From Heracleum sosnowskyi (Eukaryota; Streptophyta; Magnoliopsida; Apiales; Apiaceae), in NCBI GenBank assembly GCA_030848705.1, contig CM061243.1:111190674-111254673 (forward strand): 64,000 nt of DNA. Reading direction: 5' to 3'. The translations under genes and the position numbers were made by a program. Below the pieces are notes generated by a model. That model saw only the letters and a list, made by a program, of their open reading frames with translations, was not told where the DNA came from and did not search any database. Each line of letters starts with the position of its first letter. Position 1 is the first letter of the stretch. Positions 10,901 through 21,282 of the stretch are shown here, piece by piece.

Positions 10901-11173
10901 AAGGACTATGGCTTTGCCTTACACAAAATTCCCATATTTTGTGATAATACAAGTGCCATAGCAATCTCCAACAACCCTGTGCAGCACTCGAGAACAAAGC
11001 ACATTGATATCAGGTATCATTTTATCAGAGAGCATGTTATGGATGGAACAGTGGAGTTGCACTTTGTACCCACTGAAGAACAGACTGCAGATATTTTCAC
11101 TAAATCTGTTGACGAATCCACATTTATCAGGTTAGTTGGTAAATTGGGTATGTTGAACAGTCTTAGTGATTGA
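7898..11173 (+). CDS. pol: Sire-1 Pol polyprotein (PR-IN-RT-RNase H)
   Basis: The frame opens at 7877, 43 bases before the gag stop, and runs unbroken to 11173. Residues counted from 7898: aspartic protease DSG at 26-28; integrase zinc region 155-193; integrase core with D221, SDNGTEF and the QQNGVVERKNRT glutamate; a disordered Asp/Gly/Ser hinge; RT with YVDD at 776-779; RNase H with TDSDYAG and STAEAEY. All RT and integrase catalytic acids are visible. Residue 156 is Tyr where the HHCC zinc site normally has its first His, which may impair integrase. No start codon is obvious: expression needs recoding or splicing, and a splice-acceptor-like TTGCAG ends at 7936. Confidence 0.92.
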   Translation: MGSEEGLITLILQGVKQVNRVMWILDSGCSRHMTGDRALLSDVVVKAGPVVTFGDNSKGITKGYGCLKYGNVIIEDVSFVEGLTFNLLSISQFCDRGYAVSFEREKCQITHKKNGKPALQGVRKGDLFIADLNSGFKDEVNCFYAKASSDDSWLWYKKMSHLNFKTMNSLVKRELVRGLPQMEFTQEGLCEACQKGKSKKASHKGTDTSSITEPLQLLHMDLFGPVNVMSMSKKQYALVIVDDYSKYTWVLFLHSKDETPFLVIGHVKLIELDSRFPVRAIRSDNGTEFKNAIITDFCADKGITRQYSAPRTPQQNGVVERKNRTLIEAARTMLSESKLPTYFWAEAANTACYTQNRTLINKDLMKTPYEIMNNKKPTVKYFHVFGAKCFVLLDDNVKRGKFDAKAQEAIFVGYSRRSYRVYVVGSHTVKESVNVTFDDTKFPSIQKEDSSEKLKFDNLPDSESDDEAPPEVIAGDDNNTDDNDHGDGGGNTGNNGDTTSTGEGSSRQTCNNSGGANEGSASHSQHQSEFQGESSRSNLPRQTVWNRAHPFELIIGDPDVGVKTRRASQNECLFSAFLSKMEPKKTEEALTDPDWVIAMQEELNQFEQQQVWKLVPRPKNKKVVGTRWVYRNKLDEDGIVTRNKARLVAQGYSQAEGIDYDETYAPVARLEAIRMFLAFAAYSNFKVYQMDVKSAFLNGELDEEVYVEQPPGFENQELLDFVYFLFKAIYGLKQAPRKWYDTLSGFLLENGFVRGIIDKTLFSKKHKNDMILVQVYVDDIIFGSTNDNLCKRFAELMQSKFEMSMMGELKFFLGLQVSQRSNGIFIYQSKYLKELLKKYHMEDSASARTPSSTAIKLGASDKSIKVDVTSYRGMIRSLLYLTASRPDIMYATCLCARFQADPRDVHLVAVKRILRYLKGTPNLGIWYPKDSGFNLVGYTDSDYAGSVVDRKSTSGSCQFLGGRLISWYSKKQQTVSNSTAEAEYIAAGSCCAQILWIRNQLKDYGFALHKIPIFCDNTSAIAISNNPVQHSRTKHIDIRYHFIREHVMDGTVELHFVPTEEQTADIFTKSVDESTFIRLVGKLGMLNSLSD

Positions 11174-12199
11174 TAATATCTCCAGGTTTGTTCTTAACTA
11201 AATCATTCAATCTTGTTGATTTTAAGATGTTAAATATTGCCAATCCATGTTTATTGTATAAAGCTTGTTAATTTAAATATTCTGAATAATTTAATTTCTT
11301 TAAAAATATTTTTTCTCATTTTCCATGGAGAAATGTATTTTTATTGAAATTATATTTATTTAGAGTCATTTAAGTTATTTTCAGATTATAAATATTTTTG
11401 TTCAGATTTTTATGCAGGTTTATAGTTATTTTAAGTTTTTGTTATTTTTATGCAGTAGGTTTAAACTGTTTTTAGAATATAAGGTGAATTATTTCTAAGT
11501 TTTTGCTGCTTCTGTTAGTTTATAGCTCGGTATGACCTGCCCTTTTGGTCATATTGGCATGATTTTATTATTCTGTTTATATTATCTTGTAAATAAACTC
11601 GGTATGACCTCTTGTCAGGTCATATTGGATTTTATTTATGTTTTTTTCATATTCAGTTTATTAGTCTGATTTTCTCGGTATGACCCTCTAGCTTGGTCAT
11701 ATTCGAATTTATTTTTTGTTTGTTTATTTTATTTCAAAAACACGGTATGACCTCTGGTATGGTCATATTGGTTTTTATTTTGTTTATTTGACTTCAAAAA
11801 CCCGGTATGACCTATCTTAGAGGTCATAGTGAATTTTATTCTTTTAATTAATCAGTATTTTCTTTGTTTTCTCGGTATGACCTCCAGGAAAGCTCGGTAT
11901 GACCTTAAGCAAAACTCGGTATGACCTCCCTTTAGGTCATACCGAGCTCAGCAGAACCAATCTCTATAAATACCAATGCTTTTCAGGTTCTTTTGCTCTT
12001 CATACCTTTCTAACTCAAGTTTTTACTTAGTTAACTTTGCTCTAGTTTGTGTTTTATTCTTAGAACAACGAACTATTGCAAATTTTTCTTGTGAATTTCT
12101 TGGGATTTTATTTCTTTTCTGATTAATATTATTATTAATTGCTGTTTTATTCTAGTATTATTATTATTATTTTTCACTATTTTTATTATTAAATTTCAA
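11174..12199. promoter_or_regulatory. Pol-ORF3 spacer with motif array
   Basis: This 1.03-kb non-coding, T-rich region has eight CGGTATGACC copies and at least six reverse GGTCATA partners between 11525 and 11950. Most form dyads with 8-15 bases between the arms. It is the same motif as in the LTR. The array ends just before a TATA box, so this may be an internal promoter for ORF3. Confidence 0.65.
11964..11973 (+). promoter_or_regulatory. TATA box upstream of ORF3
   Basis: CTATAAATAC matches the plant TATA consensus and lies about 235 bases before the ORF3 ATG. It directly follows the last dyad of the motif array. A pyrimidine-rich leader follows. Promoter activity is inferred. Confidence 0.55.
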
Positions 12200-15100
12200 A
12201 TGGCTGCTGAGTTTGTTGTTGAACGTTTTAATAATTACGTTGGCTATTGTGATCCCCTTAAGTGTTCTGTTGAACGTTTTAGGCCGTGGATTCATTTTTT
12301 AAATGAACAATCAATTGTTAGCTATGCTATCACTGCTTCTGTTGATTTAAAGATTGAACCCCTTCGTCTATTATGCTTAACTGCTGTTGTTGCTGAAGAT
12401 ATGCGATCTTTCACATTCACTATTTCTGATCGTCAGTACACAGTAACTAAGGATATCTTTTGTCAAGTGCTTCATTTTCCACTTGATAACTTTGTTAGAT
12501 TCCCTACTGATCCCGAGTTAGTTCAATTTTTCTCTAGTATTGATTACCAAGGAAATATTGTTCTTCCTCGTTTGAATAAGGGTAATCTAGCTTGTGAGTG
12601 GGATTTGTTCTTTGACTGTTTAGCTAAAGTTTTTAGTAATTCTACCAAAAACAACTTTCAAGTCATAACTTCTCTTCTTCAAAACATTGCCTATGCTGCT
12701 GTTTATAACCTGAGAGTGGACATAGGAACTCTTCTGTGGGATCTCTTGATAAGGAGGATTTTCAATTACCCTAGAGATATTGAAACTGGAAAGAAAGTTA
12801 GATGCTTTTATTCTCGTTTCCTTTCTCTGGTGTTGAACCATGTTCTTTCTGATGAACATAAAACACTTTTTCAAAACACTCCTTTTCAAGTCCCCGCACA
12901 TACTAATCCTCTCATTTACTCAACTTTGTCCACAAGCTCAAAGTCTGGAAGGAGACCCCTAGTTCCACAATCTTATCTGCGAGAGATTTTGCAACCACAG
13001 TTACCTTTACTCTTTATTGAACATCCAGTGGTTGGATCCTCGTCAGCAGGAACTTCAATGGCGCCTCCTAACACCATGCCACTTCAGGTAATATATCCTC
13101 TCACAACTGCTCCACTAACCCAAGAGGTTCTTAGGATTGACCAAGGGATTGTAGAACCACAATCTCTGACCCCGGTCATAGAGCCACACACAGAGTCAAA
13201 TCCATTGACCGCTCCCCTAGAACAATCAGCTACTACAAGATTCATAGAACAAGCTGGAGTAGATACTAATGTGAGTGATCCCACAGCTCTGCCTCCACCA
13301 CTAAAGAAGAGAAGAACACTACTTGAGGCATCTGTTAGCCAGTCTGTATCCTCCCAAAAGGATATGGATTCTCAAAAGGCCAATGAACAGTTACTAGAGA
13401 CATCCTCTCAACAGGATGAATCTATTGAAATTCGCCATCAGGCCATGGCATTCTGTACAGAGTCAAGCACTCTCCCATTACTCACAATGGGAGAAAACAC
13501 TTCTGAAACATTAGTAGAGACTCTTGCACAGGACACTCTGAGTGGAGAGCACATAGGAATGATTAGTGAAACAGTGCCTACCATTGTCACGGTAGAAGAG
13601 CCTTCACAGGCTTCAGAGGGAAAATCTGGTTCTTTGCCCACAATAATAGAATCATTTTCTCCCCTCCCAGAGGGAACATCTCTGGCTCCCCTAAGGGATT
13701 CTTCACTCGCAGTTTCAACTGGAGAAAGTGAAGGGCAACATGGTAAGTCTATATCTGAAGCAATTCAGTTTTCAATTTCTGATGAATTTTTGGACTTTAC
13801 CATGGATTGGGATTCGCGAACTCCCATTGCACCACCAGTGACCTCTCAAGAAGGGGCTATGGTGATTTTTTCTGCAGGTACTTCAACTCCAACCATGGAT
13901 AAACAGCTAGTGGTTAGTTCTGAGAGACAAACACAGAGCGATACACAAGCACGTGAGGTGAGTGAAACACCATCGAGAGAAATTGAGATGAGTGCACACA
14001 ATGACACATACACTGCTTCATTATTGGCTCAAATAGCTGGTTTACAGAAACAACTTCAAGAGACCCAGGCTGAAAAGGAAATTCTCAAAGCACAAGTGGT
14101 TGACCAGTCTTCTTCTTCCACCTCTGTCACTAATCAGCTGGGTCATATTAGAGATGAGTTACAAGGAGTCAAGGTCACATTGGTCCCAAAGCTGAATGCT
14201 GTTCAAGAGTCACAGGTGTTAATGGCTTCAGATATGTCAGAGCTTCTGGTTTCTAATGCTGAGATCAGGGAGGCTGTCAAGCAGATTCCTAATATTTCAA
14301 CCAGGGTAGACTCAATTCAGGAGACTGTTGATGAACATCAGTGGTACAATGATGAGAGGTTTACCAAGATTGAAGGAGGGATGCAACATCTGAACGAGGG
14401 CATGAAACATCTGTATAATATGATCAAGGTCTCACATCAACCCAATGCTGAACAGAAGAAATTCTTTGAGGGCGATGATGATGAAGGGGGCAATGGTGAC
14501 AGGGATGGTGAAAGAGAAAGAGAAGGTAAAGAGGAGGATCCTAAAACTGATAAAGTTAAATCTTTAGAGGATTCCTCAACTAAGGGGGAGAATAAGGAGA
14601 AGGAGTTACAAGGAGGAGAAGATCAAGGAGGAGAAGCTGGAGGTTCTGGTTCTGCAAAGGATAAAGGGAAGCAGAAGTTAACTTTTTCTGATGCTGACTA
14701 CTATCAAGATGAAGAGGGAGTATTTGATGATGTTGAATCTGAAGCCCGTGAAGATATCTTTGGTGAGGTAGAAGTTGAAGGAGAGGCTGACTATGCTGAC
14801 TGGGAAGATGAACCTGTAGTGGATCCTGCCTTTGAAGCTGAGTTGGTGAGACAAAAGGCTGATTTGAAGAGGAGAGAGGAGGAAAATGCAAAGGTATCTG
14901 ACATCATTTCCAAGCATCTTGTCATTCAAAAAGCTGAGCAACAAGAAAAGCAAAGGCTTCACAATCTGAAGGCCAATGATAGAAAATTGTATGTAAGGCT
15001 CAAGCAAGGAGTGGAATGGGACAAGGCAAGAGAAATGTTTGCACATCAAGAAGGAATTAATAATGATGCAAAGTTTCTTGGGATGTTGGAAAGGTACAGA

Positions 15101-15715
15101 CAGGTCAATCCAGACAACACAGTATATATGAAAGCTCTTCATGCAGAGATTTCAAGGATCACAACTGGATATGACAGAGTTAGAGAGGAGTTAAAGATCT
15201 ATGTTTACACTCACAATGAGGGAACCTTCTTAGTGTCTCTCAATCTTCTGGAAAGCAGAACTCTCTCTGAACTATGGGTCTTCATGTGCAAGATAAAAAG
15301 AACTTCTCCATTAGCTGAGCTGCTGCATGATCAGTTAAGAGACTTTGCAATGAAGGCTAGTCCTCAAGTTGTGGATGTGCCATATGAAGTTAAATTTTAT
15401 AAAGGAAGGGCACTTCAAACTTGTGGTATGGACCCCATCTCTTTGAAAGATTATCCTGCCAGGCATCTTGTCTATATGGAGAATATGTTGAGGACAACAG
15501 GGTTTGCTACACAAGAGAAGACAGAAGTTGCTGATTTGATTCAAGACTATTGCATTGCCAATATCAAGAGATATCATCAAATGAAGAATAGGCTGAAGAA
15601 AGTCACAGCTCAACCTGTCAGACCTAGTGGTATTACTTCTGAATCTGATCGTATTCTGGACAAGGATTTGCTTGAAGCACTTGAAGAAGGAGAGATGATG
15701 GAGTCTGAAATTTGA
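12200..15715 (+). CDS. Sire-1 ORF3 (Sirevirus envelope-like ORF)
   Basis: A single 1171-residue open frame sits where Sireviruses carry their so-called envelope-like gene; its function is unknown. The N-terminal 240 residues form a helical domain related to the ORF3 of Sire-3, for example FTFTISDRQYTVTKDIFCQV here. Residues about 270-590 are Pro/Ser/Thr-rich and low in order. About 600-720 has coiled coils, about 750-880 is Glu/Asp-rich, and the C-terminal 270 residues are again helical. I see no signal peptide and no clear membrane segment, so an envelope role is not supported here. The ATG is the first in frame and follows a TATA-like promoter. It is intact, unlike its homologues in this window. 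Confidence 0.8.
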   Translation: MAAEFVVERFNNYVGYCDPLKCSVERFRPWIHFLNEQSIVSYAITASVDLKIEPLRLLCLTAVVAEDMRSFTFTISDRQYTVTKDIFCQVLHFPLDNFVRFPTDPELVQFFSSIDYQGNIVLPRLNKGNLACEWDLFFDCLAKVFSNSTKNNFQVITSLLQNIAYAAVYNLRVDIGTLLWDLLIRRIFNYPRDIETGKKVRCFYSRFLSLVLNHVLSDEHKTLFQNTPFQVPAHTNPLIYSTLSTSSKSGRRPLVPQSYLREILQPQLPLLFIEHPVVGSSSAGTSMAPPNTMPLQVIYPLTTAPLTQEVLRIDQGIVEPQSLTPVIEPHTESNPLTAPLEQSATTRFIEQAGVDTNVSDPTALPPPLKKRRTLLEASVSQSVSSQKDMDSQKANEQLLETSSQQDESIEIRHQAMAFCTESSTLPLLTMGENTSETLVETLAQDTLSGEHIGMISETVPTIVTVEEPSQASEGKSGSLPTIIESFSPLPEGTSLAPLRDSSLAVSTGESEGQHGKSISEAIQFSISDEFLDFTMDWDSRTPIAPPVTSQEGAMVIFSAGTSTPTMDKQLVVSSERQTQSDTQAREVSETPSREIEMSAHNDTYTASLLAQIAGLQKQLQETQAEKEILKAQVVDQSSSSTSVTNQLGHIRDELQGVKVTLVPKLNAVQESQVLMASDMSELLVSNAEIREAVKQIPNISTRVDSIQETVDEHQWYNDERFTKIEGGMQHLNEGMKHLYNMIKVSHQPNAEQKKFFEGDDDEGGNGDRDGEREREGKEEDPKTDKVKSLEDSSTKGENKEKELQGGEDQGGEAGGSGSAKDKGKQKLTFSDADYYQDEEGVFDDVESEAREDIFGEVEVEGEADYADWEDEPVVDPAFEAELVRQKADLKRREEENAKVSDIISKHLVIQKAEQQEKQRLHNLKANDRKLYVRLKQGVEWDKAREMFAHQEGINNDAKFLGMLERYRQVNPDNTVYMKALHAEISRITTGYDRVREELKIYVYTHNEGTFLVSLNLLESRTLSELWVFMCKIKRTSPLAELLHDQLRDFAMKASPQVVDVPYEVKFYKGRALQTCGMDPISLKDYPARHLVYMENMLRTTGFATQEKTEVADLIQDYCIANIKRYHQMKNRLKKVTAQPVRPSGITSESDRILDKDLLEALEEGEMMESEI

Positions 15716-15975
15716 AGAAGCTCTAGTCTGTAAATGTTATATGTATAGAGCTTAGGTATTTCAAGATAGGATAAATGTAAACACATGTTCAGTCTAGAGG
15801 AACATCTATCTTGTATTTATCTTTAATGTTTGAATCTGGAAATGTTATATATAAACCAGAACTTTTCTTGTTATTTACTTGGCTCTTAAAAGTCATTTCT
15901 ATTTCTTGTTTAAGTTAGTTGAGTTATCCTCTAGGTATTTGATTGTTATTCTCTAACAAACAAATAGGGGGAGAT
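15716..15975 (+). other. ORF3 3' UTR and polypurine tract
   Basis: Short T-rich untranslated region. The last 14 bases before the LTR (15962-15975, AAATAGGGGGAGAT) are the polypurine tract that primes plus-strand DNA synthesis. Confidence 0.85.
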
Positions 15976-17360
15976 TGAAAGGCATATGTTTAGGCCTATT
16001 AATATCCCGAGGAAACAACTTAAATTTAAACAAGTATGTAATAAGTAAATAATAAGTTAATATGTCACAGGAATCTCAGATAGTTTTATCTGTCAAGAGA
16101 ATGGAGAATTAAAATCATCTACAGACTTGAAGTTATTCTACATTGAAAGAAGTTCAATTTATTGTTCAAGCCTCAGTGAAGTATTCAAGTTAGTGGATTT
16201 ACTACAGTGACAGAGATTTCCAGATGGTGACGGAAGAAGTACAGGATACAGAGTTTTGTCAAAGCTAAAGGAAAGAAGCCACAGCTTTAAATGTTTTAAA
16301 GATGAAGAATTATCATTGAAGTCAGTTATTCATGAAACCAGACAGTGCATCGAATGACGACATCAATCAGTGGAATTCAATCATCTATTTTCAGTGGTTT
16401 TCAGAAGAGGGAGGAATGCTATGTTTTAAAGATATCTTATTTGATTTATTTATTTGATTTAATTAATAAATTAATTCCATCAGAATTAATTTATTTATTA
16501 AATTAATTAGGTTAGTAGTTTAAATTATTTATTAACTTAATTCTATTTAAAAGAATTAATTTAATCTATAATTTAATCTAACTAATTAAATTAAAAGGAT
16601 TTTCTGAAAATAACTAGTATGACCTGTTTTATTATTCTAGAAACTCGGTATGACCTTAATGGATAATTCGGTATGACCTATTTGAAGGTTCTACTGAATT
16701 ATTTATTAGGTCATATTAAATCATTTCTCAGGTCATACCTAGTTCTTTTTCAAGGTCATACAATCTTCTTTTTTGGTCATACCGAAATTTAGAAATTGTG
16801 TTGGCAGGTCATAGTGATCTTAACAGGTTCTACCGAGTTCTGTGGGAGGTCATACACGGCTTAATTAATTTGTATTAATTGCCAGACAGAATAGAAAGAG
16901 GAAGGCAGTTGAACAAAAAACTGAAGAACACAGAAGCATTTACTAAAGAACACAGCAGCTTTAAATCTTATTTCCTCTCAAGAAATTAATTCTAGTTTGT
17001 ATTGTTAAATCCAAACCACTAGAAGTTGATTACTTGTATTGCTTTGACTATCTAGCGGATTTTTATCCCTAGAACGAATCTCAAATTATCAAATATTGTT
17101 AAATCATTTTATTACAAAAATAGATAAATTCATGTCGAATTTATTCTAGATTTGTTTTAATTTATTTGAGATTCAATCTTGTATTCAGTACCATTTGTAA
17201 CACCCTTCAAGTTTAATATAGTTTTATTTAACTTGAATCTTGTTTCATTTTATTCCGCATCAATTTGTTCCTAAACAGTTAAATCATTTAAAGAACAAAT
17301 TCGATAAAACGGTATAGTTTGTATTCAACCCCCCTTCTACAAACTTATCAGGACCTAACA
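15976..17360 (+). repeat. Sire-1 3' LTR
   Basis: Same length and ends as the 5' LTR, with four substitutions seen. The motif array recurs at 16616-16859. AAATA follows directly at 17361-17365. Confidence 0.95.
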
Positions 17361-17518
17361 AAATAGGTAATATTACTATTTAATTATATTTTTTTATAAA
17401 TAAGTAATGTTAATTAAGTAAAAACACGAATTTAAGAAAGGGCAATTAAGTAAAATCACAACGTACCATACCGACCGACCAAACTTTTACTGTTTCATCT
17501 ATTATATAATAGTATTGA

Positions 17519-20500
17519 TATAGGTAAATGATCAATCATCATTATAAATTTTTATTATAGTTGTATATTTTTGATTAAATATATTTTAGTTATGTTGTTG
17601 ATAATTCATATTTTTATATCATATTATATATCACTATTTTACATTATTAAAATTAATTAATTATACATAAAATATAGTAATGAACTTGATCTAATATAAG
17701 AACTATTGTATATGTTATGTTTCTCATTATTTGTTAAGTTTATAATTTAAAATTAAGAAAATTAGCATCAAAATTATCAAAAATAGCTAAACACTTTTAA
17801 TTAATTAAAAACATTAAAAGAGATTTTGAAATAAATAAGTAAGGGTTTGCTCGTTATATTTTTGGAAAAGAAAGGATTTTAGTATGAAAAAATAAAAAAT
17901 GTAACATATATTTAGTTTAAAAAGGTAAATGTTCGTGATATTTTTGGAAAATGAGGTTTTAAAATTTAATAATTTAAATTATTTAAATATGTTTTAAAAT
18001 AAATAAGTAATGGGTTTGTCCATGATATTTTTAGAAAAAAAATGGATTTTAGTAAGAAAAATAGAAAAATTAAATTGAAAAAGACAATTTACCGTGATAT
18101 ATTTAGAAAATGAGAGACTTTGTTAGAAAAAATCTATAATGTGTTTTAGCTGAAAAAGTAATTGGTTATAAATAGGTATTTGATTATATATATTCTAATA
18201 TTTTTAGAAAATAAGTACGCATGTTAAAATAGGTAAACTTAAAAAAAAAATTATAATATTAGGTTTAAAAATAAATAACTAAAGGTTTGTCCGTGATATT
18301 TTTGGAAAATGAGGGGTTTTAGTGAGGAAAATAAGAAAAACTAACATGTTTTAGTTAAAAAAGGTAATTGCCCGAGATATATTTGAAAAAGTAGGGGAAT
18401 TTGTTAGAAAAAATAAAAAATGATAATGTATTTTAGGTGAAAAAGGTAATTGGTTATAAATAGGTAATATTATTATTTAATAATATTTTTTTATAAATAA
18501 GTAATGTTAATTAAGTAAAAACACGAATTTAAGAAAGGGAAATTAAGTAAAATCACAACGTACCATACCGACCGACCAAACTTTTACTGTTTCGTCTATT
18601 ATATAATAGTATTGATATAGGTAAATGATCAATTATCATTATAAATTTTTATTATAGTTGTATATTTTTGATTAAATATATTTTAGTTATGTTGTTGATA
18701 ATTCATATTTTTATATCATATTATATATCACTATTTTACATTATTAAAATTAATTAATTATACATAAAATATAGTAATGAACTTGATCTAATATAAGAAC
18801 TATTGTATATGTTATGTATCTCATTATATTTTAAGTTTATAATTTAAAATTAAGAAAATTAGCATCAAAATTATGTAATGCTAATGCTTATACACTCTAT
18901 TCGTCACATTCATTTCTTAGCAAATTTCTTTTGAAAGTGAACACTTCATTTGTTGATATTTTCTAATATTACATGTCATTCTTCATTAACTTCAGTATAT
19001 CTCTAATTTACTCATTTTTTTCGTCAATTTTTTCCACTTTTTCCACCATTTTAATCCCCTGGTTGATGTCCGAGTCAAAAATCGGGGTGATGATTTAAAA
19101 TGTAGAATATTACGGAGTATATAATTACAAAAAAAGTTTTCTTTCATTATAAATGATAAATGTAAAAAATAAAATATGTACACTCTCTTTGTCATGATAA
19201 ATGATGAGTATGGAAAATAAAATTTATATGATATAATTTCACATGTTACACATGAATGTAAATTATTCCGGATAAAAAAATATTTTCATTTTCATTTTTC
19301 TCTTTGTATATATATATATATATATAAATGTATTATACTATTTAAATAAAAATATATAAATTATATCTATAAAATCATACATAATATATAACTACATCAA
19401 ATATGAACTATATATATCATAATTTTTAAGTATATAAAATATCAAATATTTGAGTTAAATTAGAAATGTTTTATTGATCAAACATTTAGACTTTGAGAGG
19501 TTTAAATGTATAATTCGACTAAAAAGATAAATATTTGAAAATGTAGAAGATACAATTGAATTGATTCAAAAAAGACGATAACTCTAAAAACATGATCTAT
19601 GTTTTAAATAAAAAATTAACATGATTAATATGCAATAGATGAAAATAAGATATGATTTTTCTCGATCATAAAAATTATAAAATTGTCTAACTATTAATGA
19701 CGGTCAGTTAGACTATAAGTTTTAACAATAAAAATTCAAATTATATGTAAAATATTATTGAATGATGTTAAAAAAAAAGTATAAGTCTTGAATAATAATA
19801 GAATTTTATATAATATATTAATTGGATGCGTAATATCATAAAATCATTTTGATAAATGAAATTCTAAATAGGGTTTGCGGGCTTTGAGGACATCGTCGAA
19901 TTACAACACTGAAGCTAATACACAATAAAATACAAGTAAAGTTTATTTTTTTTGTATATGAAAAGGTTGAGTTTATTATTACAAAAATGTCATTCAATAT
20001 TTTAATTTGAAAAAACAGGATAACCTCGTATAAGTCTTCTGGTCAAAATCATGGTCATTTTTCACTTTTAAATAGATGAATAATCCCTGGACATTTATAA
20101 AGTTATCACATTTACATTACTTTTTTTTAAAAAAAAAATAGTCTTAAAAATGATATATTTATCAGTATATATTTGTTTATAACACGTGCAAAGCACGAGT
20201 TATTTTTTGTATTATTTTACTTTTTTATTTAAATCATTATAATCCAATTAAATATAGTAACGAGTGGTTCACGTATTTTACCTTTATTTATGTTTTTAAT
20301 TTTTGAGTTGTTCTGTCGGATCAGTCGCTCAGAGTAAATGTTAATTTTAACATATTTGTAATAAATGTTTATTTTAATATGTTTTTGATGTGATTCGAAC
20401 TTTAAACTTCTATGTAGTATAACTTTTAGTAATACATCTAGATGTTCCAATCAATTTGACTTCAAAGACCTATCAATATTGATTGTGATTGAAAAAGATA

Positions 20501-21282
20501 ACCAATATGAGTTGTGAATCAAATGATAAATTATACCCCCATTTTGTTTATTATAGTTTAGTATAGATTGTAGTTGATTCAGAATTCATTAATTTGTACC
20601 ACATATTTATAAAATTATATAACTGAGCAAAATACATGAATTTTGAGAAATATATATAAGATAATTCAATTTGAGTTATATATGAATTTTTAAAATTTAG
20701 GATTTCAATTATTTATGATGATTGAGTTGAAACATTTACTTACGTCATTATAACATGGACCCAGTCTATATGAAGGGAAAAAAAGATGAAACCATAAAAT
20801 AGTTGTTTGGAAATTATATATATGCATAAATCATTAATGTTGTATAATCATTCTTACATCGATAAAAATAATCATGTGCCTTTTATCATATAGATATTAC
20901 TTAAATATTACGAAATCTAATTAAATTTATAAGTATTTGATTCATGAAAACGGTACACAATATTACAAATTTACAATAAATTACAAATATTACCATCTAA
21001 TGTATTTTTAATTATAAAATTATTTCGATATATGAACAAATTCTGCGAGAAATTATTTAATTAATATATGAACAAGTCTCAAAACCTGACAGGGGTACGT
21101 TCGTCATTCAAAGTAGTTACATTATTCGCCAACAAAATTTCTTACTACTCTGCACAACACTTCTCATCTTACACTATCAAACTTACGATTACACAAACCT
21201 CACATTAATAAATCGACCTCCTCGCAAAAAAATTATTGACGTTTTTATGCAGGTCCGTGCCTTGCACGGGCTGTTACGCTAG
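17519..21282 (+). mobile_element. Body of Hel-B right of Hel-C
   Basis: AT-rich, non-coding. It contains the second tandem copy (17780-18874). From 19770 on it is nearly the same as Hel-D 24241-25750. A reversed, decayed Helitron hairpin (CGTGC AAA GCACG) at 20185-20197 marks an older nested Helitron shared with Hel-D at 24651-24663. The 3' hairpin is at 21254-21270. No gene is supported. Confidence 0.7.

Larger units (their letters stand above)
4191..17360 (+). mobile_element. Sire-1: full-length Sirevirus (Ty1/copia) retrotransposon
   Basis: 13,170 bp with 1385-bp LTRs at both ends (TG...CA), a 5-bp target duplication AAATA (4186-4190 and 17361-17365), PBS, gag, pol in the copia order protease-integrase-RT-RNase H, a long third ORF after pol, and a polypurine tract. 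Long gag and a third ORF are hallmarks of the Sirevirus lineage. I counted four substitutions between the LTRs by eye, so the insertion is recent. All three reading frames are open. Confidence 0.95.
3422..17518 (-). mobile_element. Hel-C: small minus-strand Helitron holding Sire-1
   Basis: The plus strand begins CTAGCTTAAAACCCGTGC with the hairpin CCGTGC/GCACGG; reversed, this is a Helitron 3' end. The right end reads TAGTATTGA followed by T; reversed, it begins TCAATACTA, a Helitron 5' end. Joining the flanks (TATATATA and TATAGGTAAATGATC) recreates the uninterrupted sequence in Hel-D at about 22745-22770. Without Sire-1 it is about 920 bp, with no coding capacity. Confidence 0.75.
3515..18874. 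repeat. 1.09-kb tandem duplication, first copy split by Sire-1
   Basis: Copy one is 3515-4190 plus 17366-17779; copy two is 17780-18874. Both run from AAAATAGCTAAACAC to GCATCAAAATTAT and are nearly identical. The unit spans the right part of Hel-C and adjoining Hel-B. Copy two contains AAATA at 18458-18462 without an insert, so it is the empty site for Sire-1. Confidence 0.85.
3075..21282 (+). mobile_element. Hel-B: Helitron interrupted by Hel-C and Sire-1
   Basis: The 5' end is TCTATTACTATATATT after an A. The same sequence starts abruptly at 22397 in Hel-D with a different flank, which fixes the boundary. The 3' end is a hairpin plus CTAG at 21279-21282, followed by T, so the element sits between A and T as Helitrons do. 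After removing Hel-C (with Sire-1) and the extra tandem unit, the body is about 3.0 kb and has no Rep/helicase gene, so it is non-autonomous. Confidence 0.75.

Noticed and set aside
14580..15142. Minus-strand proteins opposite Sire-1 ORF3
   Set aside because: Shadows of the Glu/Lys-rich coding strand; no conserved motif.
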